Shown in pieces: positions 41,034 to 49,111 of a stretch of 64,000 nt of DNA (positions are counted from its first letter, which is position 1; each line of letters starts with the position of its first letter). Origin of the DNA: Phycisphaeraceae bacterium. GTDB lineage: Bacteria > Planctomycetota > Phycisphaerae > Phycisphaerales > UBA1924. Under the pieces are notes generated by a model. That model made no database searches and was not told the DNA's origin. It saw nothing but the letters and a program-made list of their open reading frames with translations. A program made the translations under genes and the position numbers. The stretch lies in the NCBI GenBank assembly GCA_020639195.1, contig JACKHB010000003.1:124001-188000 (forward strand), given 5' to 3'.

Positions 41034-41927
41034 ATGAGCGGATTCTCACGAGTGTTCATTGGATCTCTGGCATTGGTCTGCGCGGCCGCGGTGGCCCAGC
41101 CTTCCGGCGCTCCGGCCGGCCCCGTTAATGCTGAGTGCCCCGTGGGGCACGAGGCGATCGTTGCGGAGGCGGGGACCGTCGAGGTGGACGGACATCTCGT
41201 CGGTTTCTGCTGCTCGGGATGTGTCGCGAGATTCGAGTCGTGGGACGCGGATGCCAAGCGCGAGTTCATCTCCTCGGCGCTGCAGAGCGCGCACGCAAAC
41301 CAGTCGGTCATCGCTCAGGCGGAGGTCCCCAGTGAGCCATACACCCTTGGGGTGTGTGCCGTGGCCGGAACGGAGTTGGGGCCAAACGCGGTGACGGAGG
41401 AGATCGATGGGCGCGAGGTGAAGTTCTGCTGCACGAACTGTGCGGGCAAGTTCAAGGCCGATCCGGGGAAGTACCTCGAAGCGCTCAACGAGCGGATCAT
41501 CGAGGACCAGATGCCGTATTACCCCATCGACACCTGCCTGGTCGCCGATGACGCGCTCTTTGAAGACGGCGAGGACATCGCGATCAATTGCGTGTACAAG
41601 AACAGGCTGATCCGATTCTGCTGCAAGGGGTGTGTGGGCGAGTTTGAAGCTGATCCGGCCATGTACCTGGAAAAGCTCAACAAGGCCGCCGCCGATCGCC
41701 AGCGGGAGCTCTATCCAATCACGACGTGCCTTGTCGCAGGCGGGCCGCTTGGCTCGATGGGCGAACCGATCGAATTCGTGACGGCTGGCCGACTGGCTCG
41801 GCTGTGCTGCAATGGATGCACCAAGAAGTACAAGGCCGATCCGGCGAAGTACATCTCAATGGTTGACAAGGCTTGGACGGCAGCTCGCGAGCAGGACGCG
41901 TCGATTGTGCCTGGAGTCGGCCGGTAG
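41034..41927 (+). CDS. exported protein with four tandem TRASH/YHS-like CC-x-x-C repeats
   Basis: 297 residues, start ATG at 41034 with GGGAG 8 bp upstream (an ATG two codons earlier is too close to it). A signal peptide (FIGSLALVCAAAVAQ) is followed by four related units. Each has an upstream Cys and a CC-x-x-C knuckle: ECPVG...GFCCSGCVARFE; VCAVAG...KFCCTNCAGKFKADPGKYL; TCLVAD...RFCCKGCVGEFEADPAMYL; TCLVAG...RLCCNGCTKKYKADPAKYI. Units two to four share the ADPxxY(L/I) end. Such domains are taken to bind metals such as copper. Four in one periplasmic chain suggests a metal store, sensor or chaperone. It has no operon partner. Confidence 0.8.
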   Translation: MSGFSRVFIGSLALVCAAAVAQPSGAPAGPVNAECPVGHEAIVAEAGTVEVDGHLVGFCCSGCVARFESWDADAKREFISSALQSAHANQSVIAQAEVPSEPYTLGVCAVAGTELGPNAVTEEIDGREVKFCCTNCAGKFKADPGKYLEALNERIIEDQMPYYPIDTCLVADDALFEDGEDIAINCVYKNRLIRFCCKGCVGEFEADPAMYLEKLNKAAADRQRELYPITTCLVAGGPLGSMGEPIEFVTAGRLARLCCNGCTKKYKADPAKYISMVDKAWTAAREQDASIVPGVGR

Positions 41928-41963
41928 CGGCACGGGCCCAGTCAGGATGCCCTTCCGGCCCGG

Positions 41964-44864
41964 TCAGTCGTGACCGGGCCGGTTCGTGAGTTGACTGAGG
42001 GGACGAACTCGCAGCCCGTCCTCCGCCAGCTCAAAGGGAACCGATCCGGGCATCGATCTGAGCATGTCGGCTTGGCGCGCGTCGTGGGCGATGGCGAAGA
42101 GGAACCCGCCGCCCCCAGCCCCGGCGAGCGCCCAATGCGCCCGTCCCGCGAAGGTCGAGGTGAGCGCCTCGATGGAGGCCGGGCACGATCCGGGATCCAA
42201 CTCACGTTTCAAGGCCCAGTACTCTCCGAGTTCCTGTCCCACGTGATCGATGTCGCCCGCGATCAGGGCCGAGGCCATCGATTCCGCGTTCGCGTGCAGC
42301 TTTCTGACGAGGCCGACCACCCCGGCTTCGCGGGCGAGATAACGCAGGACAATGTGGCGGAGAATGCCGCGTGCCATGCGCTGGATGCCCGTATCGATCA
42401 GGACAGCGCGCGAGCGCAGCTCCATCTGGGCACCCGAGGCAATGGCAAGCGGTTGAACGGCCAGGTGCTGTACCGGTCCCGGCTCGCTCCTGGTGAGCTT
42501 GAATCCTCCCACGATGCCACCGACCTGATCCTGCCAGCCGCCTCCGGTTCGCATGAGCTGCTCCAGAAGACTCGTCTTTGCGAAGATGGCCTCGGGTTGG
42601 TCGGAGTCTCCCGTCAGTGCGCTGAGCGCGGAAATCGCGGCGGCGCTCAGGATCGAACTTGTTCCGAGCCCCGAGCCCTTGGGAACCCGTGACTCGATCG
42701 TGAGTTCCACTCCGCCCCCGACGCGGGCCAGCCAGTCCGCGAGATCTGCGCCGGGTCCTGACGGAGCCAGGCCCGATACGAGGAGCGTGCATAGGGGCAG
42801 GGCGGCCCAATGCGACGGGTCGGCATGCGCTGCCAACGCGTCCGAGTCTCTCAACTCCATCGACTCGTTGAGATCAAGACTGGAAATCCTGATGAGACGC
42901 TCACGAATCAGGCGAGCGTGTGCGACGACGCACGCCGATCCTCGGATCGCGATCGACGCGTTGACGACGCGTCCCCCGAGCTCATGACAGATCGGCGGTG
43001 TGTCCGACCATCCGCCGGCCAGATCGATGCGCGCCGGCGCCGTGGCCTCAAACCCCTCGCCGGGCGGCACGACCGCGCGCCGCGGCGATTGCGGCAGGCT
43101 CACCTCTCGCTCGATCACGGATGAGACGGCGCGGAGCGCCCGCGCGGCCGCTGCCTCGCCGCCGCCGAGTGCGTGCAAGATGCCGTGCAGCCGGGCCCGA
43201 TCAAGCGACTCCGTGATCGAGGGCAGGGCGCGGCGGAGGCGCGCGCGGGCGAGTGAGAGCTGGGTGTGGCCAACCGCCACACGGCGTATCTCCGGTGCGC
43301 CGAGGGAGCGATCCTTGAGCGCACCCTCGACTGCGACTTGCACGCGAATCCGATCGCGCAGGTTCCTGCGTCGCGAGAGCAACCGACGCAGGTTCGTGGC
43401 GGCGTAAACCTCGGGCGCGGTCCGGCGCTCGAGTTTGAGCCATTCCGGGGGTGGGGCCTCTCCGCGGCACATCCAGGCGCAGACTTGCAGCACCCGATCG
43501 ATGCGGCCGCAGGTCCAGAGTCGAGCGTTCCAGAGCGTCTGGCGCGTGGGATCGGAGACGTCCCAGATGTCGACGGGCGAGAGGCCGGAGCCTTCGAGCC
43601 AGAGATCGAGTTGGCGATTGAGGAAGGTCCCGTCCGCGGCGCGAGTGGACTTGAAGTCGTCTTCAGTGCCAAACAGCAACGCAGACCAGGCGTCAGAGCC
43701 GATGGGAAGCGCGACGAGCCCAACTTCCCGCGGAAGATCAACCTCCAGGCGTGAGCTGGCGGGGAGCCCGACGAGCAGGTTGTGCCCTGCGAGGCGGACC
43801 GGGCCCCGGGATTCGCACCCATCAAGAAGCGAAGGCGGGATGACATCCGGCGGGGCCGGCCCCGGAAAGGAACAGCAGACGGTCCTGATTCCCGCGGGGC
43901 AGGCCAGTTGAGCGCGAGAACCGGAACGGGCGGGAGACACATCGGTGAGTTCATTGAGGAATTCGCGCGTCGAGCCCAGGTGCAGAAAGTCGCAGCGGTC
44001 GGCGATCTCAGCGTGGAACTCGACGCCGTGTCGCCAATGAGATGGCGCCGCTCGGTGCGCACGGTCAGACATCGAGTGGAGCATCTCCGCATACAGATCG
44101 ATCGAGAGTCTCCCGTCCAACGCCAGGCGCAACGGAGCACCCATCGCAAAGTCAGGCCCCTCCCCGACCCCCGCAGCACCCAGCCATGCCTCGACCGCCA
44201 AGGGGCACAGCGAGAGCAGGCCGGTGTCGATCAGCGCGGTCCCATCAGGCCAGATCGCGCCCCGGCGCTCGAGTTCTTCGGGCGAGCCCTTGTGGACGAA
44301 GTCTTCGACCGACCGGTCACTCGCCGCCACGTAGGCGCCGTGCCGGGTCGCGCGCTCGATCGAATCCCGGTAGGCCACACCCGTCACACCCGAACGGTGA
44401 AGACAGGGCAGCGCATCCCCGACTCCCAGGAGCACGTCTCCGGCAGCGATGAGAGTTCGCCCCTCCTCGGGCAATGGAATCCGTGCCAGGTCGCGCAGTA
44501 TGGCATCGAAAAGCGTTCCATCGGGATCAGAGTCCAACGGAAGGGGAGCAAAGGCCTTCCCTTGAGCCGCATATGCAGGAAGGCGCCGGCTGTCACCCCC
44601 GGAATGCAGGATGACGATTCGCTGGCCGTGAAACAGCGTCGCGGCCGAGGAAGACGGACGTTGCCGGGCCAGATGGCGGGCGATGCGTCGCAGTGCCAGG
44701 AGTGTGGCCGCGCCTGAGCCCACCCGTACACCACGAGGGTCAGGAATGACGCCGAATCGGCGGACGAGATCGAGCCTTCCCTCGGCGCGGCGCGCGCGCA
44801 GTTGCATGGCGTACGCTGAGGCCTGCCTGGCGTTGGCGCTGGTCAGGACGAGCAGGTCGAGCAT
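41964..44864 (-). CDS. bifunctional fucokinase / fucose-1-phosphate guanylyltransferase (FKP-type)
   Basis: 966 residues. Members of this family phosphorylate L-fucose with ATP and join it to GTP to give GDP-L-fucose for fucosylated glycans. The N-terminal nucleotidyltransferase part has VRVGSGAATLLALRRI and VILHSGGDSRRLPAYAAQGK. The C-terminal GHMP-kinase part has RIDLAGGWSDTPPICHELGG, the ATP loop VPKGSGLGTSSILSAAAISA and LAGAGGGGFLFAIA. The ATG at 44864 is taken because a 108-residue upstream extension would run across the divergent mutarotase gene. The length is close to known FKP proteins (about 950). Confidence 0.9.
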   Translation of the reverse strand: MLDLLVLTSANARQASAYAMQLRARRAEGRLDLVRRFGVIPDPRGVRVGSGAATLLALRRIARHLARQRPSSSAATLFHGQRIVILHSGGDSRRLPAYAAQGKAFAPLPLDSDPDGTLFDAILRDLARIPLPEEGRTLIAAGDVLLGVGDALPCLHRSGVTGVAYRDSIERATRHGAYVAASDRSVEDFVHKGSPEELERRGAIWPDGTALIDTGLLSLCPLAVEAWLGAAGVGEGPDFAMGAPLRLALDGRLSIDLYAEMLHSMSDRAHRAAPSHWRHGVEFHAEIADRCDFLHLGSTREFLNELTDVSPARSGSRAQLACPAGIRTVCCSFPGPAPPDVIPPSLLDGCESRGPVRLAGHNLLVGLPASSRLEVDLPREVGLVALPIGSDAWSALLFGTEDDFKSTRAADGTFLNRQLDLWLEGSGLSPVDIWDVSDPTRQTLWNARLWTCGRIDRVLQVCAWMCRGEAPPPEWLKLERRTAPEVYAATNLRRLLSRRRNLRDRIRVQVAVEGALKDRSLGAPEIRRVAVGHTQLSLARARLRRALPSITESLDRARLHGILHALGGGEAAAARALRAVSSVIEREVSLPQSPRRAVVPPGEGFEATAPARIDLAGGWSDTPPICHELGGRVVNASIAIRGSACVVAHARLIRERLIRISSLDLNESMELRDSDALAAHADPSHWAALPLCTLLVSGLAPSGPGADLADWLARVGGGVELTIESRVPKGSGLGTSSILSAAAISALSALTGDSDQPEAIFAKTSLLEQLMRTGGGWQDQVGGIVGGFKLTRSEPGPVQHLAVQPLAIASGAQMELRSRAVLIDTGIQRMARGILRHIVLRYLAREAGVVGLVRKLHANAESMASALIAGDIDHVGQELGEYWALKRELDPGSCPASIEALTSTFAGRAHWALAGAGGGGFLFAIAHDARQADMLRSMPGSVPFELAEDGLRVRPLSQLTNRPGHD

Positions 44865-44880
44865 CGGACAAGCGTAGTGG

Positions 44881-44904
44881 GAAGGGGATTCGAGAGACCC
44901 CTTC
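44881..44904. promoter_or_regulatory. inverted repeat in the 60-bp gap between FKP and mutarotase genes
   Basis: GAAGGGG (44881-44887) and CCCCTTC (44898-44904) form a perfect 7-bp inverted repeat with a 10-bp centre, inside the only non-coding DNA between two divergent fucose-related genes. It could be an operator controlling both, though the downstream half also lies near the mutarotase ribosome-binding site. Confidence 0.35.
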
Positions 44905-44924
44905 GCCCCGGGGAGGAGCGAGCC

Positions 44925-45284
44925 ATGCGGGCATTCGCGCAGGCACTGGACCTCGTCGATGACCCGGAGTTGATCGAGGAGTACCGTCGCCATCACCGGC
45001 GGGTGTGGCCGGAGGTCGTCTCGGGGCTGCGCGCCATCGGAATCCGGAACATGCGCATCTTCCTCGCGGGGTCGCGCCTGTTCATGTATTACGAGGCTCC
45101 AGACGACTTCGACCCATCTCGTGACTACCAGTTCTACGCGAATGATCCTCGGACGAGAGAGTGGGATGAGTTGATGCGTCGGTATCAACGTCCGGTTCCC
45201 GGATGTCCATCGGGGCGCTGGTGGATGCCCATGGAAGAAGTGTTCGATCTCGAGTCGGCCAACGGGTCCGGATCAGCGGGATAG
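44925..45284 (+). CDS. RhaM-type (DUF718) sugar mutarotase
   Basis: 119 residues, a ferredoxin-like fold family. The signature IEEYRRHHRRVWPEVVSGLR contains the conserved Tyr and His. IFLAGSRLFMYYEAPDDFD and the C-terminal GRWWMPMEEVFDLE complete it. Characterised members interconvert alpha and beta anomers of L-rhamnose. L-fucose differs little in recognition and the gene is divergent from an FKP gene, so an L-fucose role is the better local guess. GGAGGAG lies 8 bp before the ATG. The 149 bp after it show no gene. Confidence 0.85.
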   Translation: MRAFAQALDLVDDPELIEEYRRHHRRVWPEVVSGLRAIGIRNMRIFLAGSRLFMYYEAPDDFDPSRDYQFYANDPRTREWDELMRRYQRPVPGCPSGRWWMPMEEVFDLESANGSGSAG

Positions 45285-45433
45285 TCGACGCCGATTCGCG
45301 GAGCCGACTGGAGTAGTCGCTTGGAGGGCGTGGAAAGGGCCAGCGGCGACCGCGAGCAGTCCGACATGGCCGTTGGGTTACCCGTCGCACAGACCCGATC
45401 GTGGCAATCCTCGGTGCTGGTCGTGCATCGCGG

Positions 45434-46924
45434 CTAGTCCTGAGGCGGAAGGGTCTCTCCCGTGTCGATTGAGAGCCCCGGATGGGATTCTCTCGCGGCA
45501 GCAACGGCACTGGGCGTCACTTGAGTCTGCCAGACGTACAGCCGACGCAGACGGGAGATCTCAATCACCGCTCGCAAGCCGTCGTCCGTCACCGCGGTCT
45601 CGTACACATTGAGCACTTCGAGTGACTCAAGCCCTGCCGCGAGGACCATTGAAGAGTCCGAGATTGCGGTGCGGGCGAGATTCAACCGCGTAAGGCGCGA
45701 CATCTCCGCGAGTGTTGACACGCCGCGATCCGTGACGCTCGTGCCCGAGAGATTGAGCCAGACCAGAGAGTCCTTGAGGGGTACGAGCAGATCGAGGTCG
45801 GCGTCGGTGATCGCTCGGCCTGCGACCGAGAAGTTGACCTCGATGAGCGGTGAATTGAACGCGATCGGAGAGGCGAATCCGCCCCGAGCGCGGATCGCCA
45901 CCAAGGCCTGTTCTAAGCCAGGATCGGCCGTGTCCGTTGCTTGGAGGAAGGTCTCAGATTGCTGATCGCGCGATGGCAGCGGATCTGGGATCGCGGGTGA
46001 GTCCGCTGCGAGTGACGCGAGCCACGTCTGGACCACGCGGATCTCGTCGGAAGTGAGCGGATCACCATTGGGGGGCATTCGATCCGGGTCATCCGCGGGC
46101 AGCGAGATCCGGCGTAGCAACTCGCTCTCGCTCACGTCGCCCCGAGAGAGGATCTCGGCCCGAGGGTTTGCGAGCACCGCCTCCAGTGAATCGAGCCGCA
46201 GACGGGCGCGTTGCCGGCGCGAGCCATGGCACTCAAAGCACCGGCTCTCAAAGATGGGCAGGGCCCCAAGCTCAAACGAGACCTGGGTGGTCTCCGACTC
46301 GGGGATGACTTGCGGCGTGTTCTGTGCGGGGTCCGGGCGTTTCAGCGGAGCCAGCAGATAGCCCTCTCCGAACACGAGTTCGCCGCCGATGTGCCCGGTC
46401 GGAATCACGACGATCGCACTGATCACCATCACGATGCGCGCGGCGGTCGCCGCGCTCCACGACCGGACCGACACGGCAATCAGCGCGCACAGCCCACTCA
46501 ATCCAGCCCCGACGGCCGTCGCGATTCCCAGCCATCGGTGCAGTTCAATCTCATCGCTCGGTGATCGGCTTGCAGCATTGGTCCAGCCGGACCAAGCCGT
46601 CACCGGCGACACAACCATGGCGAGGATCAGGCATGCGGTCGCCGCCGGTGACAGGATCGGCGGGCGATTCCGGTACTGGTCACTCAGTGCCTCTCGGCCC
46701 CGCCGCGCATGGCCCGAGATGACAAACAGAGCCTCGAACACCAGGCCCGCCAGGAGCAGGGCAATCGGAAAGTGCACTAGCATCGGATGAGCCCGCCCGA
46801 ACACATCGAGCCACGGCGAGAGCGCGAGAGGCGGTGCGGCTTGGGCGAATTCCGGGATGGAGATGGTCGGTGTCACGAGTCGCAGTATCGGCAGGCGTTC
46901 TGTGAGCGTTCCGCAAGGTAGCAT
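45434..46924 (-). CDS. DUF2231 membrane / planctomycete cytochrome c / leucine-rich-repeat fusion protein
   Basis: About 496 residues. The N-terminal part has four membrane helices with HPMLVHFPIALLLAGLVFEA, typical of DUF2231. A periplasmic c-type heme domain follows: LPIFESRCFECHGSRRQRAR then MPPNGDPLTSDEIRVVQTWL, the planctomycete cytochrome (PSCyt1) pattern with one CxxCH. The C-terminal part carries leucine-rich repeats (LVWLNLSGTSVTDRGVSTL, LTRLNLARTAISDSS, LEVLNVYETAVTDDGLRAV). It likely senses or transfers electrons at the membrane while the repeats bind a partner. A GTG at 46936 is an alternative start. Confidence 0.85.
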   Translation of the reverse strand: MLPCGTLTERLPILRLVTPTISIPEFAQAAPPLALSPWLDVFGRAHPMLVHFPIALLLAGLVFEALFVISGHARRGREALSDQYRNRPPILSPAATACLILAMVVSPVTAWSGWTNAASRSPSDEIELHRWLGIATAVGAGLSGLCALIAVSVRSWSAATAARIVMVISAIVVIPTGHIGGELVFGEGYLLAPLKRPDPAQNTPQVIPESETTQVSFELGALPIFESRCFECHGSRRQRARLRLDSLEAVLANPRAEILSRGDVSESELLRRISLPADDPDRMPPNGDPLTSDEIRVVQTWLASLAADSPAIPDPLPSRDQQSETFLQATDTADPGLEQALVAIRARGGFASPIAFNSPLIEVNFSVAGRAITDADLDLLVPLKDSLVWLNLSGTSVTDRGVSTLAEMSRLTRLNLARTAISDSSMVLAAGLESLEVLNVYETAVTDDGLRAVIEISRLRRLYVWQTQVTPSAVAAARESHPGLSIDTGETLPPQD

Positions 46925-46980
46925 ACCGAAGTACACTCGAACTTCGATAGGGTGGATATCGGACGCACGGAGGAGGGATC

Positions 46981-47904
46981 ATGCCCGAACTCACTCGGCG
47001 AGACTTGTTCCGAGCCGCCGCGGCGGTCGCCGCCGGGCCCGCGCTCCTGGGGTCCGTTTCCCATGCGGGGACGAGCCGGTCGGGGATTGCGCCAGGCCGA
47101 CACGATCGCCGTTTCCGCATGGCCGTCAAGATCGGGATGGTGGCTGGCGATTCTCTGCACGAGCGATTCGAACTCATCCGGCAGGCCGGCTTCGACGGCG
47201 TTGACATGGACAGCCCGACGGAAGCCTCGACAGCGGACGTGGCCGCCGCGGCGGTGAGAGCGGGCATCAGAGTGCACGGCGTCGTCGATTCGGTACATTG
47301 GAACGTCCGTCTGAGCGACCCGGACGAATCCACGCGTGATCGGGCGGTTGCGGCTCTTGAGCGGGCCATCCGCGATAGCCATGCCTGGGGAGGGACGAGC
47401 GTCCTCTTGGTGCCCGGGGCCGTGCGCGGTCCGCAGGAGAGTCAGGACCAGGTATGGGAGCGATCGATCGCAGGCATCCGGCGCGTCTTGCCGATCGCGG
47501 CCGACCTTGGGGTACGCGTCCTGATCGAGAATGTCTGGAATGGATTCTGCTACACGCACGACGGTCCAAGCGATCAGACGGCTGATCAGCTGGCCGAGTA
47601 CATCGATGCTATTGCAAGTCCTTGGGTCGGATCGTACTTTGACCTCGGAAACCATCGGAAGTACGGCAGGGTCGAGCAGTGGATCCGCACGCTGGGTCCC
47701 CGCATCGTCAAGCTCGATGTAAAGGACTGGTCGTTTACGAACGGCTGGACGAAGATCGGCGAGGGCGACGTGGATTGGCCGGCGGTCCGAGATGCCCTGG
47801 GGTCGATCGGCTTCACCGGGTGGGCGACGGCGGAAGTTGGCGGAGGGGGGATCGAAAGGCTTTCGGAAATCCGAGAGAACATGCGGCGGGTGCTCGGCGA
47901 GTAG
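46981..47904 (+). CDS. Tat-exported sugar phosphate isomerase/epimerase-fold protein
   Basis: 307 residues. The twin-arginine signal TRRDLFRAAAAVAAGPALLG opens the protein, so it is folded before export. The rest is a TIM barrel of the xylose-isomerase-like/AP-endonuclease-2 family: MVAGDSLHERFELIRQAGFDGVDM, VLIENVWNGFCY (metal Glu), GSYFDLGNHRKYG (metal Asp), KLDVKDW and TAEVGGGG. Planctomycetes hold many such exported isomerases linked to sugar breakdown. The substrate is unknown. GGAGGAGG precedes the ATG. It is divergent from the cytochrome fusion gene. Confidence 0.88.
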   Translation: MPELTRRDLFRAAAAVAAGPALLGSVSHAGTSRSGIAPGRHDRRFRMAVKIGMVAGDSLHERFELIRQAGFDGVDMDSPTEASTADVAAAAVRAGIRVHGVVDSVHWNVRLSDPDESTRDRAVAALERAIRDSHAWGGTSVLLVPGAVRGPQESQDQVWERSIAGIRRVLPIAADLGVRVLIENVWNGFCYTHDGPSDQTADQLAEYIDAIASPWVGSYFDLGNHRKYGRVEQWIRTLGPRIVKLDVKDWSFTNGWTKIGEGDVDWPAVRDALGSIGFTGWATAEVGGGGIERLSEIRENMRRVLGE

Positions 47905-47920
47905 CGCGCCTCATCTCCGA

Positions 47921-48355
47921 TCATCCGACCCCGCTGTCCACAGCGCTCATGAAGCCATCGAGGTATCGGTCCACAAATCCCTGCACGGCCCATCGGGTGC
48001 AGGCCTGGTCCACGCCCCAGCAAGCCACCACCGGCTCGGTCCACTGGGGATCGAACTGCACGGTGGCCCGGTCGTCCAAGGTGAGCGTGCTCGGGAGGCG
48101 AGAGGCAAGATACGCGGTCAGGGCGTTCGCCCCAGGCCCGCCGATGGCGATAGTGGGTCGGGTCCGCCACTCGGCATGGCTCAGATACCAAAGGTCTGTG
48201 AGAATGATCGGACGCACTCCCGTCTGCGCGTCAAGCCGATCAGATAGTCTCATGCGCAAGATCTCCGCGATCGGGCGATCCTCCCACTCGGCTTGCGGAC
48301 AAGCGCCAACCACCAATGCGATGAGCTTGTCGAGGTCGGGCGGGCCTGCCTCCAT
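47921..48355 (-). CDS. hypothetical protein
   Basis: 144 residues if started at the ATG at 48355. The open frame reaches 48436, but the extra part is Cys/Arg-rich and unlike a gene start. Notable segments are LIALVVGACPQAEWEDRPIA, ILTDLWYLSHAEWRTRPTIA, IGGPGANALTAYLASRLPST and PVVACWGVDQACTRWAVQGF. The GGPGAN turn and the several Trp residues suggest a small alpha/beta enzyme-like domain, but no family was recognised. It converges on the exported isomerase with 16 bp between. Confidence 0.6.
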   Translation of the reverse strand: MEAGPPDLDKLIALVVGACPQAEWEDRPIAEILRMRLSDRLDAQTGVRPIILTDLWYLSHAEWRTRPTIAIGGPGANALTAYLASRLPSTLTLDDRATVQFDPQWTEPVVACWGVDQACTRWAVQGFVDRYLDGFMSAVDSGVG

Positions 48356-48573
48356 GGCGCGGAGCATACAGGCAGGCATTCGCCGCGACGATTGGCAAGG
48401 CCGGCACGACGAAATCCCGTCGGATCCGACGGCCAAATCATCGCAGCCGCGAATGTCGATCCATGTCTCGCACCCCCTCCCGGTCGCGCCGCCCGTCGTC
48501 GGGCCAAGCTGACGGCTCCAGACGAGGCAGGCACACGCCGATCTCCCCCGACATCTTCAAGGAGGGGCAAGCG

Positions 48574-49044
48574 ATGCATCTGCGACTGGGCGACATCCTC
48601 GTGCTCCGAGGCGTCCTTACCGAGGAGCAGCTGGTCCAAGCGCTCGACGAGCAGAGCCTGAGCGGGAGACCGATCGGCGAGATCGTCGAACGGGTCTTCG
48701 GAGTCAGCCCGATGGATGTGGAGCGGGCGTGGGAATCCCAGTACGCGCAGCTGGCTCCGAGCATTGACCCTCTGTCGATTGCTCCGGATCCCGACTGTCT
48801 CTCGATGATCAGCCGGCGCCAGGCGTGGCAGTTCCGAGTCCTGCCCGCCTGGATGGATGGACGCGAGTTGGCCGTCGTGACGTGTGAGGGCAGCGCCGCC
48901 CGCCTCCTGCGGTTCGCCGCCTGGCGAATCTCGAGCCCATGCTCCATGGTGCTCGCAGAGCCCCAGAGGCTGGGGCTGGCCCTGATGCGCCACTATCCCA
49001 TGGCGGGAATGACCCCGGTGAGCGCGGGCCTGGTCCCCGCTTGA
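48574..49044 (+). CDS. stand-alone GspE/MshE N-terminal-like domain protein
   Basis: 156 residues from an ATG with AAGGAGGGG 9 bp upstream. The first 60 residues (LRLGDILVLRGVLTEEQLVQ, ALDEQSLSGRPIGEIVERVF, SPMDVERAWESQYAQLA) fit the N-terminal domain of type II secretion/type IV pilus ATPases, which in some proteins binds cyclic di-GMP. No ATPase domain follows; the chain ends with a region similar to the second half of that domain (WQFRVLPAWMDGRELAVVTC). It may be a free regulatory module. An upstream in-frame extension to 48463 is possible. Confidence 0.7.
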   Translation: MHLRLGDILVLRGVLTEEQLVQALDEQSLSGRPIGEIVERVFGVSPMDVERAWESQYAQLAPSIDPLSIAPDPDCLSMISRRQAWQFRVLPAWMDGRELAVVTCEGSAARLLRFAAWRISSPCSMVLAEPQRLGLALMRHYPMAGMTPVSAGLVPA

Positions 49045-49111
49045 TCCAGTCAAACCGCGATGAGGATCGCCTCGCACGCCAAGAATGCCCCACGAAACCG
49101 GAGAGGATTCG

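Noticed and set aside
44865..45188. N-terminal extension of the fucokinase/pyrophosphorylase by 108 residues
   Set aside because: It would run antisense through the well-supported mutarotase gene and resembles no family. The ATG at 44864 fits the known FKP length.
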